A DNA stretch of 61,073 nt. It comes from Gemmatimonas sp. GTDB taxonomy: Bacteria; Gemmatimonadota; Gemmatimonadetes; Gemmatimonadales; Gemmatimonadaceae. The notes below the pieces were generated by a model. That model saw only the letters and a list, made by a program, of their open reading frames with translations. It was not told the origin of the DNA and did no database searches. Below, piece after piece: positions 48,142-55,734 of the stretch (position 1 is the first letter of the stretch; each line of letters begins with the position of its first letter). The position numbers were made by a program, and so were the translations under genes. Location: the NCBI RefSeq assembly GCF_021298855.1, contig NZ_JAJTHI010000009.1, positions 1-61,073 of the forward strand, given 5' to 3'.

Positions 48142-50060
48142 GGGTTCTCCGTACGTGCGCGAGGGCGGGAAACGAGCGAATACAGCGGTAACGAGGGCGT
48201 GCGGGACAGCGGAGCAACCTGTTTTGGCGAACCGACGGCGCGCAGGGTGGAGTCGACCTTGACCGCCTTGAGCCACGCCGGCTCGGGATTGAGTTCCGTG
48301 CGACCGGCGGGCATCCCGTTGAGGCGGAGGATGTACGCCGTGACCCACACGTACTCGTCTTCCGTGAGACTGCCCGGTGCGGCCTTGGGCATGGCCTGAC
48401 TCACGTAGTCGTACAAGTCGAACAGCGGGCGCCCGAACCATTTGTTCTGGAAGGCCGGGCCCATGTGTGTCGCCGTGGTGTGGCACCCCAGGCAATTGCT
48501 CGTGAACACCTCACGGCCCTTGGTGGCCTGCTCGGCGGTGTACACCCCGGCCATGGTCGTGCGCGGCTGCGCCTCGGCGCGCACGGGCACGAGCCACGCC
48601 ACCGCCGCGAGCAGCAGCACCGCGACCACGCCACTCCGGGCACCGGGCGCTCCGCCCGAAACAAGCGGACGTCGCTGCAGGCGCGCCATGAGCCCCTGGA
48701 CCGCCCACAGGGCTCCCACGAGCACGAGCAGCGCCATGAGCGCGCGTACGATCAACACGGCGAGGGAGACGTCGAACACGGGCATGGTGAGGGGATACGA
48801 GTCCAGCACGGCATAGCGTTCCTGCGTCCAGTGCCACGCCTCGTGCGCCACAAACGCACTGGCCACGACGATCGCGGCGCGCTCCGGAACGCGGGTGAGG
48901 AGGCGGTCGAGCACGGGAACGGCAACGAGCAGCACCGCCACCTGGGCGACCTCCACCCCCACGTTGAACGCGAGGAGCGAGGTGAGCAGGTGCGGACCGG
49001 CAAACTGCAGGCTGTCGCGCAGCGCCGACGAGAAGCCGAAGCCGTGCACGAGCCCGAAGACGAACGCCAGCACCCAGCGACGCTCGAGTTGCGGACGCAG
49101 CAGATTCCCCACGGCCATGAGCACGATGGACGCCGCGATCACGACTTCCACGAATGGCGGAAACCACGCCACGTCGGGGGCGAAGCCCAGGGCCGACGCC
49201 ACGAGCGTAAGGGAATGCGCGACCGTGAACGCCGAGACGATACCAATGAGCGGCCGCAGCTGCCGGAAGGGGAGGACCAGGCAGAGCAGGAACAGGAGAT
49301 GATCGTAGCCGAGCAGCAGGTGATGGACGCCTTCCCGCGTGAACATCCACGCGGCGTGCCACCAGCGCGGGTCTACCCGCACCTCGCCGGGATTGCCATC
49401 GAAGGCGTAGCGGCGTTCGGTGCCATCGGCGTTCACCAGCGTGAGCACCGTGGTGGTGCGCACCCCCAGGTTGGCCCACGCCGGCTCGATCACCAGATCG
49501 CGCACGGGCGACCCGACCGGCACTTCCAGCAGCACTTCCAGGCGCAGCTGTCCATGGGGCACGTTGATCGAGTCGGCGAGCGGGTGCGAGGTGACCGCGT
49601 TGAGGGCGGACGCGTACTGCTCGAAGGCGCGATCAGAGGGAAGCGCGGCGCGTACCGCGAGCAGCTGCGGCGCCGGCAGCCGCCGCCCGCCATCGCGCAG
49701 GGTGATGGCATCGGCCACCCACAGCTGCGCCGCGTCGCGCAGGAACGGCTGCGCCCGTGACAGCTCGAGCGCTTCGTTGGCGCGCAGCGGGAAGTCCACA
49801 TCGCGCACGGCATCCATGGGAATCTGCACCAGCAGGCGCACACGATCGGCCAGCGGCGCGATCCAGGCGCGCACGCCAACATGCCGTGGAATCTCGTGGG
49901 CCAAGGCCACGCGACCGGGCAGCGCGACAGCCACCACGATGGCGATCACCGACAGGAAGCGAGCGAAGCGCAACGTGTCTCTGGACAGGGAGGAACAGGC
50001 GGGTAGGTTGGACGAAGTTACCACCCGGATGCGCGTTGCACACGGGGCCGGGCCCGCCAC
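48138..50060 (-). CDS. HupE/UreJ membrane protein fused to cytochrome c
   Basis: Fusion of about 640 residues. A signal segment (about 31-55) leads a beta-rich extracytoplasmic domain (56-230). The HupE/UreJ_2 membrane domain follows (235-455) with its motifs GVHHLLLGYDHLLFLLC, FTVAHSLTL and FGLVHGFGFSS. After another helix (477-494) comes a cytochrome c domain with haem site C523-LG-C526-H527 and probable axial M557. HupE relatives are linked to nickel or cobalamin-type import, but here the cytochrome and the overlapping quinoprotein gene suggest electron transfer. Start uncertain: GTG at 50060, or a later GTG/TTG. Confidence 0.88.
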   Translation of the reverse strand: MAGPAPCATRIRVVTSSNLPACSSLSRDTLRFARFLSVIAIVVAVALPGRVALAHEIPRHVGVRAWIAPLADRVRLLVQIPMDAVRDVDFPLRANEALELSRAQPFLRDAAQLWVADAITLRDGGRRLPAPQLLAVRAALPSDRAFEQYASALNAVTSHPLADSINVPHGQLRLEVLLEVPVGSPVRDLVIEPAWANLGVRTTTVLTLVNADGTERRYAFDGNPGEVRVDPRWWHAAWMFTREGVHHLLLGYDHLLFLLCLVLPFRQLRPLIGIVSAFTVAHSLTLVASALGFAPDVAWFPPFVEVVIAASIVLMAVGNLLRPQLERRWVLAFVFGLVHGFGFSSALRDSLQFAGPHLLTSLLAFNVGVEVAQVAVLLVAVPVLDRLLTRVPERAAIVVASAFVAHEAWHWTQERYAVLDSYPLTMPVFDVSLAVLIVRALMALLVLVGALWAVQGLMARLQRRPLVSGGAPGARSGVVAVLLLAAVAWLVPVRAEAQPRTTMAGVYTAEQATKGREVFTSNCLGCHTTATHMGPAFQNKWFGRPLFDLYDYVSQAMPKAAPGSLTEDEYVWVTAYILRLNGMPAGRTELNPEPAWLKAVKVDSTLRAVGSPKQVAPLSRTPSLPLYSLVSRPRARTENP

Positions 50061-50115
50061 CGGCCTACCCCCTGCGGCACCCGCATTGCCCCCCGCCCCC
50101 CCTTCGGAGTACGAG

Positions 50116-51297
50116 ATGCCGAGGTTTGTTCCCCCTCCCCGCTGGTCGATGCTGGCGCTCGCTCTGGCCGGCCTTGGCGCTGCCCAGGCCGTCCTGCAGG
50201 CCGACAGCCGTCAGACGGTGCAGGCGCCGCGGTTCGAAGTCGATCCGCTGTGGCCGCGGCCACTCCCCAACCACTGGATCCTCGGGTCCGTCATCGGGGT
50301 CGGCGTGGATAGCCGCGACCACGTCTTCATCATCCATCGGGGTGATTCCACGCTCAATCAGCGCACGGAGGCGGGGGCCAATGCCACGCCGCCCATTGGT
50401 GAGTGCTGCCGGTCGGCGCCGCCCGTGCTCGAGTTCGACCCGGACGGTAACCTCGTGAAGGCGTGGGGTGGTCCGGGCGCCGGCTACGACTGGCCGTCGT
50501 CCAACCACGGCGTGGCCATCGACGACAAGGACAACGTGTGGATCGGCGGCAACGGCGCCATGGATTCGCAGATCCTCAAGTTCTCGCACGACGGCAAGTT
50601 CCTAGCGCAGTACGGCGCCCCCAAGCAGGCCGCCAACAGCAATGATACGTCGCACTTCGGGCGGGTGGCCAAGATCACCTTCGATGCGAAGGCTGGTGAG
50701 GCGTACGTGGCCGATGGCTACGGCAACAAGCGCGTGGCCGTGATCGACGCGACCAGCGGGCGGATCAAGCGCTACTGGGGGGCCTACGGCAACAAGCCCG
50801 ACGACGCGCGATTGCCGCCCTACGACCCGTCGGCGCCGCTGGTGCAGCAGTTCCGCAACCCGGTGCACTGCGCCGAGCCCACCAATGACGGGCTCGTGTA
50901 TGTGTGCGACCGCCCCAACGATCGCATCCAGGTGTTCCAGAAGGACGGCAAGTTCGTGAAGGAAGTGCGCGTGGCCAAGGAAACGCGGGGCGACGGCTCG
51001 GTGTGGGACATCGCGTTCTCGCGCGACCCGCAGCAGAAGTATCTCTACCTGGCCGACGGCAAGAACGAGCGGGTGTACGTGATGGACCGGCAATCGCTCG
51101 AGATTCTCACCTGGTTTGGCGACGGCGGTCGCCAGCCGGGCCAGTTCTTCGCCGTCCACAGCATTGCCACCGACTCGAAGGGCAACGTGTACACCACGGA
51201 GACCTACGAGGGGAAGCGCGTCCAGAAGTTCCGCTACAAGGGCATTGGCGCGGTGCCGCGCGGCAGCCAGGGCGTGGTGTGGCCCACGGGTCGCTGA
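50116..51297 (+). CDS. NHL-repeat six-bladed beta-propeller protein
   Basis: Protein of 393 residues with an N-terminal hydrophobic segment (12-27) acting as signal or anchor. NHL blades are clear: SSNHGVAIDDKDNVWIGGNG, GEAYVADGYGNKRVAVID, DGLVYVCDRPNDRIQVF and FFAVHSIATDSKGNVYTTE. The pattern matches peptidyl-alpha-hydroxyglycine lyase-like propellers. The ATG at 50116 has GGAG eight bases upstream. It points away from the HupE-cytochrome gene over a 55-base gap, so they may share a regulatory region. Confidence 0.88.
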   Translation: MPRFVPPPRWSMLALALAGLGAAQAVLQADSRQTVQAPRFEVDPLWPRPLPNHWILGSVIGVGVDSRDHVFIIHRGDSTLNQRTEAGANATPPIGECCRSAPPVLEFDPDGNLVKAWGGPGAGYDWPSSNHGVAIDDKDNVWIGGNGAMDSQILKFSHDGKFLAQYGAPKQAANSNDTSHFGRVAKITFDAKAGEAYVADGYGNKRVAVIDATSGRIKRYWGAYGNKPDDARLPPYDPSAPLVQQFRNPVHCAEPTNDGLVYVCDRPNDRIQVFQKDGKFVKEVRVAKETRGDGSVWDIAFSRDPQQKYLYLADGKNERVYVMDRQSLEILTWFGDGGRQPGQFFAVHSIATDSKGNVYTTETYEGKRVQKFRYKGIGAVPRGSQGVVWPTGR

Positions 51298-51346
51298 TGC
51301 CCCTCTAAGCCTCGGTTGGGGCTTTACTGACTGAAGCACAGAACGA

Positions 51347-51403
51347 GAGAAAGGGAGAAACGGGGGGCCGCTTGAATGGCCGCCTTCCGTTTCTCCCTTT
51401 CTC
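51347..51403. terminator. Hairpin between convergent genes with repetitive arms
   Basis: gagaaagggagaaacgg (51347-51363) and its exact inverse (51387-51403) give 17 perfect pairs; ggcc/ggcc extends pairing inside. The outer flanks continue the repeated agaaa words. It lies between the stops at 51297 and 51456. The 5' flank also has a gcctcggttggggc stretch; no gene is visible in these 158 bases. Confidence 0.75.
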
Positions 51404-51455
51404 CGTTTCTCCTGGGGTCAGGTCACCCAGACCCCGACCCTGCCAGACGCCGACA

Positions 51456-51932
51456 TTACTGCGGGATGATCCCCTGGCACTCGATCTCGACCTTGGCGTT
51501 GGGGACCACCAGCGCCGCCACGACCACGGTGCTGCGCGCGGGCGGGTTGCTGGGGAAGAACTTGGTGTAGGCGCCGTTCATCCCCTGAAAGTCCTTCACG
51601 TCCGTCAGGAAGACCGTGCACTTGGTCGCCGCGGCGGCCAGGGTCGTGCCGGCGGCCTTGAACACCTTTTCCGTGCTCTCCAGCGCGCGCGTGGTCTGGC
51701 CGGCAATGGTCGTGTCGTTCGGGCTGGTACCCAGCTGGCCCGAGGCAAAGAGCTGGTTGCCCACGCGAATGCCGGGGCTCAGCGTGGCGGTGATGCGCTG
51801 CCCTTCCCCAACAACGGGCGTCCGGGCGCCCGCCGCTTGCGCCGAGAGCGGGGCAGCGGCGAGGATTGAGAGAGCCAGCGCGGCGACCGCCGGCGTGACC
51901 GATGACTTCGAAACGGGGCGTACTGCACGCAT
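51456..51932 (-). CDS. Exported RidA (YjgF) family protein
   Basis: RidA-fold protein of 158 residues with a signal peptide (ending SAQAAG), which most RidA proteins lack. Signatures: LFASGQLGTSPND, ALESTEKVFKAAGTTL, CTVFLTDVKDFQGMNGAY and NPPARSTVVVAAL, where the Arg binds the substrate carboxylate. Cytosolic RidA hydrolyses reactive enamine/imines. In the periplasm the substrate must differ or come from outside. The ATG at 51932 has GGAGGA eight bases upstream. Confidence 0.9.
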   Translation of the reverse strand: MRAVRPVSKSSVTPAVAALALSILAAAPLSAQAAGARTPVVGEGQRITATLSPGIRVGNQLFASGQLGTSPNDTTIAGQTTRALESTEKVFKAAGTTLAAAATKCTVFLTDVKDFQGMNGAYTKFFPSNPPARSTVVVAALVVPNAKVEIECQGIIPQ

Positions 51933-52028
51933 CGCGTTTCCTCCGGGGATTTCGTAAGGCTCCGGGTTGGAGCTCGTGGTCGCGAAGATCTGGAACCCGA
52001 TACCGGACACCAGGGAGATACGGCCAAT

Positions 52029-52274
52029 ATGCCGATGTTCGACTTCGTCTGCACCTCCTGCCAGCATGCGTTCGAGACGCTGGTACGTGGCAGCGCCGTC
52101 CCCGCCTGCCCCGCCTGCGGCAGTGTGACCCTCGAGCGGCAGCTCGCGCTCCCCGCCATCAAGACCTCGGGGACGCAGGCCAAGGCCATGCAGGCGGCCA
52201 AGCGTCGGGACAAAGCACAAGGCGCCGAGCGTATGCACGCCCAGCGCCAGTACGAGCTCAGTCACGACGACTGA
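52029..52274 (+). CDS. FmdB-type zinc ribbon protein
   Basis: Small protein of 81 residues with a zinc ribbon formed by C8, C11, C27 and C30 (FVCTSC and CPACG). The C-terminal half is basic and helical. Members are putative regulatory proteins of unknown role. It points away from the RidA gene over 96 bases. Confidence 0.9.
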   Translation: MPMFDFVCTSCQHAFETLVRGSAVPACPACGSVTLERQLALPAIKTSGTQAKAMQAAKRRDKAQGAERMHAQRQYELSHDD

Positions 52275-52300
52275 TCAGCAAACGCCCGGCGCCGCTGCCA

Positions 52301-54325
52301 TCAGCAGCTGCGGCACTTGTTGCTGTTCTTCGATCCCAGCTTGACCAGCAGCTCCACCGTTTCCAGGAAGGGCGGGATGCGCTGCACCGGACCATTGGCC
52401 ATGTCGGCCGTGGTCTGCCCGCGGCGGCTCATCGCCTTCACGTCGGTGCCCTTGCTCATGAGATACTGAATGAGCGCGTTGTCCCCGCGCGCCGCGGCAT
52501 GATGCAGCGGGTTGTACCCGTTGTGATCACGCGCGTTGGGATCGGCCTTGAGCTCTTCCAGCAGGTACTTCACGGCCGGCATCCACGCGTCGGGCGCGTG
52601 GCGATGCGAGTTGGCGGCGTAGCCCTCGCCGTACCCCACGCCGGACGCCGCGTGAATGGGATACACGCCCGGCCCGCCATCGGGCACGGGCGGCAAACCG
52701 GAAGGGTCGGTGCCACCAGCCGCGCCTTCTTCCGGCGCGTCATCGCCTGGCAGGCGACCGAGCGGCTTGATGGTGGGAATGGTGGGATCGGCCTTGTACT
52801 GCACCAGCAGCTTCATGGCCGGCACATCCAGCCCGTACGCCGCCCGCCAGAAGGGGGTGGCCCCCACCGTGTTCACGCCCAGCAGGTCGAAGTTGTACGA
52901 CATGAACCAGAGGTGCTTCTTGAGGCGCACGTTGGGATCGGCGCCGGCCTTGAGCATCTGCTCCATGAGCTCGAGGTGCGTGACCTGCTGCTGCAGCTGC
53001 GCGGTGGGCTGCGGGTAGAGCGACTTGGGCGCCCACTGCGTGTTGATCACGGCGTACAGCGGCGTGGCGCCGGCATCGCTGGCCAGCTTCACATCGGCGC
53101 CCCGGTCCAGCAGCATCTTGGCCAGATCGAAGCGCCCATTGATGGCCGCCATGAGCAGCGGCGACGAGTGATCGCCCTCGCTGACGTGGTTGAGGTTGGC
53201 CCCGGCGTCGAGCAACCGGCGCACCGCCTCCACATGGCCTTCGCGCACGGCAAAGAGCAGCGGCGTGAGGCCGCCCTTGTTGCCAATGAGCTCCCCGTAT
53301 GAGGGACCGCGCTGCTGGAACCCGGTGGCGGGTCGTGCCGAATCGCCGGAGGCGCGCGGTGCAGGACGTGCGCCCGACGCGGCAGCGGCCGATGCGGCAG
53401 GCGCCGGTGCGGCAGGCGCCGGTGCGGCCGGTGCCGGTGCAGCCGGTGCCGGTGCAGCCGGTGCCGGTGCAGCCGGTGCCACCGCCACCGGTACGGGGGC
53501 CGCCGCACTCGCCGTGACCGGACCGGATCCCACCGGAAAGTTGGGGGTCACGGTGCTGGGCGCCAACGGCGAGTCGGCCGACTTGAGGGCGGCCACCCGG
53601 CGGGTGCGCGCAATGAGCTGCGTGCGGATTTCCCGCTCCTGCTTGGGAATATCCTCGATCTTCGACGCCGCCTCGAGACCGGCGCCCGCCTTGATGAGCA
53701 CGTCGATGGCCGACACGCGACCATACGCGGCCGCCCACATGAGCGGCGTCTGGCCCCAGGCCGTCTCGCGCACATCCACCGGCACCTTCTTGTCCATCAG
53801 GGCCCGCACACTTTCCGCATCGCCATGGCCGGCGGCGAAGTGCAGCGCCGTTGCCCCACCGGTGCTGGTCACGGCCAGGGGATCGGCCCCGCTGGCCAGC
53901 AGCAGCTTCACCACCGCCGCGCGCCCTTCGCGCGCCGCGATGTGCAACGGCGTGTAGTTGCCGTTACGCGTGAGCGCATCGACCCGCGCGCCCGCATACA
54001 CCAGCACCTGTGCCGACGACAGATCACCGCGCTGCGCCGCCCAGTGCAACGGGGACATGCCGTCGGGCTGCGCCGCGTTCACATCCACCCCCTGCTTGAG
54101 CAGGGCGCGAACGCGCGCCGTGTCGCCACGCATCACGGCGTCGGCGAGCGGTGCTTCCGCCGGATTGCGCACGCCATGGGCGGTGTAGTCACCACGTGCC
54201 CCGTCAGACGGACGGGCCGCCGACAGCAGCGCCACCGCCGCACAGGCGCCGCACACCGCCGCGGCACGCATGACGCCCGGCAGCCGGCGTCGAGCCCCCT
54301 GCGTGAGGTCAGGCATTGGCAGCAT
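52301..54325 (-). CDS. Exported ankyrin-repeat protein
   Basis: Protein of about 674 residues with a weak signal peptide (residues 17-40). Ankyrin repeats run at about 55-210 (DGMSPLHWAAQRGD, NYTPLHIAAREGR, GATALHFAAGHGD, QTPLMWAAAYGR) and again after 330 (LTPLLFAVREGH, YNPLHHAAARGD). Between them lies a low-complexity Ala/Pro stretch of near-perfect AAPAP units encoded by a 15-bp tandem repeat. Its start overlaps the 3' end of the DUF1552 gene. The last residues KCRSC are a Cys pair. Confidence 0.88.
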   Translation of the reverse strand: MLPMPDLTQGARRRLPGVMRAAAVCGACAAVALLSAARPSDGARGDYTAHGVRNPAEAPLADAVMRGDTARVRALLKQGVDVNAAQPDGMSPLHWAAQRGDLSSAQVLVYAGARVDALTRNGNYTPLHIAAREGRAAVVKLLLASGADPLAVTSTGGATALHFAAGHGDAESVRALMDKKVPVDVRETAWGQTPLMWAAAYGRVSAIDVLIKAGAGLEAASKIEDIPKQEREIRTQLIARTRRVAALKSADSPLAPSTVTPNFPVGSGPVTASAAAPVPVAVAPAAPAPAAPAPAAPAPAAPAPAAPAPAASAAAASGARPAPRASGDSARPATGFQQRGPSYGELIGNKGGLTPLLFAVREGHVEAVRRLLDAGANLNHVSEGDHSSPLLMAAINGRFDLAKMLLDRGADVKLASDAGATPLYAVINTQWAPKSLYPQPTAQLQQQVTHLELMEQMLKAGADPNVRLKKHLWFMSYNFDLLGVNTVGATPFWRAAYGLDVPAMKLLVQYKADPTIPTIKPLGRLPGDDAPEEGAAGGTDPSGLPPVPDGGPGVYPIHAASGVGYGEGYAANSHRHAPDAWMPAVKYLLEELKADPNARDHNGYNPLHHAAARGDNALIQYLMSKGTDVKAMSRRGQTTADMANGPVQRIPPFLETVELLVKLGSKNSNKCRSC
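53394..53480. repeat. 15-bp tandem repeat inside the ankyrin gene
   Basis: Five to six copies of a unit close to gccggtgcagccggt, coding the AAPAP linker on the minus strand. Copy number is likely to vary by slippage without breaking the frame. Confidence 0.75.
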
Positions 54326-55700
54326 TCAGGTTGAGGATGCCGGTGCTGTCGCCGAACGCCGTCATGTCGTCGAGTCCCAGCGTGTGCATCATGCTCAGCA
54401 TGGCGTTCGCCATGGGCGTCCCGTCGGGCGCCTTGATGTGCAGATTGCCGGCCAGGCGATTCTCCGCCTTGCCCAACACGATGAGCGGGCAACGGCGATG
54501 ATTGTGCAGGTTCGAGTCGCCCATGGGCGATCCGTAAATGATCATCGTCTTGTCCAGCATGTTGCTCTCGCCTTCCTGAATGCTCTTGAGCTTGTCCAGG
54601 AAATAGGGGAGCATGGACACGTGGTACTTGTTGATCATGTTGAAGTCCTTCACGCCGCGCTCCGTGCCGCCATGGTGCGACGCCGGGTGGAACGGCTTGT
54701 CGGTACCGCTCTCCGGGTAGGTGCGGCTGGACCCGTCGCGTCCCATCTTGAACGAGAAGACGCGCGTGATGTCGGCCGCGAACGCCAGCGCCTGAATGTC
54801 GAACATGAGCTTCACATGTTCGGCGAAGGAGTCGGGCACGCCGGCCGGTGCTTCCGGCAGCTCACGCACCTCCCCGCTGGTGTTGCGCGCTTCCACACGC
54901 TGGATACGGCGCTCCACTTCGCGAATGTCGGTGAGGTAGCGATCGAGCCGCACCTTGTCCTCGGGCCCCAGCGCCGCCTTGAGCGACGACATCTCCCCCG
55001 ACACGAAGTCGAGGATGCTGCGGCGCGTGCGCCGGCGCTCGGCGCGCTCGGCGCTCGTACCTCCCACGCCGAAGAGCTTCTCGAAGGCAACGCGGGGATC
55101 GCGGATGACCGGGAGCGGCTCCGACGGCGAGGCCCAGCTGATGGAGTCGGTGTAGACGCAGGCATAGCCGTAGGCGCAGCCACCGGCCTGGTCGACATTC
55201 TCGATGCACAGCTGCATGGACGGAATGGGCGTGTCCTGCCCGAACCGCTGCGCGTACATCTGGTCGAGCGACGTCCCCACCTTCACATCCGAGCCTTCCG
55301 TCTGCTTGGGATGCATGTGCGTGAGGAACACCGCACTCGAACGGAAATGGTCGCCGCCGATTTCGTTGGGCGACGTGGGCTCGGCTTCGCGCGCGTCGGT
55401 GTTGCTGACGATCGTGAGATAGTCGCGGTACTGCTCCAGGGAAGAGAGTGCCGTGGGGGCGAGATCGTACTGCTTCCCCGTGGCCGCCGGCGACCACAAG
55501 TTCATCTTGGCGCCCCACTCGTTGCAGCCAGCCGCCCCGTGCACCATTTCGATGGCCACCAGGCGTGGTGCCTGCTTGGCACTGCCGAAGGCCCCGCGGC
55601 CCGTGGGAATCATGGCGTCGAGATACGGCAGGGCGATGGTGGCGCTCATCCCCTGCATGAACTGACGGCGCGGCATGGCCTTTCCGGTCAGGAAATACAT
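54309..55700 (-). CDS. DUF1552 family protein, Tat-exported
   Basis: Protein of 463 residues. The N terminus has a twin-arginine motif (MPRRQFMQGMSA), which points to export of a folded protein. The DUF1552 body shows APRLVAIEMVHGAAGCNEWG, FSFKMGRDGS, HHGGTERGVKDFN and TMIIYGSPMGDSNLHNH, related to the DUF1501/sulfatase-like alkaline phosphatase fold. DUF1552 genes regularly pair with the DUF1592 gene, as here 34 bases upstream. The biochemical role is unknown. Confidence 0.9.
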   Translation of the reverse strand: MYFLTGKAMPRRQFMQGMSATIALPYLDAMIPTGRGAFGSAKQAPRLVAIEMVHGAAGCNEWGAKMNLWSPAATGKQYDLAPTALSSLEQYRDYLTIVSNTDAREAEPTSPNEIGGDHFRSSAVFLTHMHPKQTEGSDVKVGTSLDQMYAQRFGQDTPIPSMQLCIENVDQAGGCAYGYACVYTDSISWASPSEPLPVIRDPRVAFEKLFGVGGTSAERAERRRTRRSILDFVSGEMSSLKAALGPEDKVRLDRYLTDIREVERRIQRVEARNTSGEVRELPEAPAGVPDSFAEHVKLMFDIQALAFAADITRVFSFKMGRDGSSRTYPESGTDKPFHPASHHGGTERGVKDFNMINKYHVSMLPYFLDKLKSIQEGESNMLDKTMIIYGSPMGDSNLHNHRRCPLIVLGKAENRLAGNLHIKAPDGTPMANAMLSMMHTLGLDDMTAFGDSTGILNLNAANA

Positions 55701-55734
55701 CGGTCGGTCTCCGGTCGTGTTGGTATCGAGGGGA

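Noticed and set aside
53394-53480. A separate regulatory repeat
   Set aside because: It is in frame and codes a regular AAPAP linker inside the ankyrin protein.
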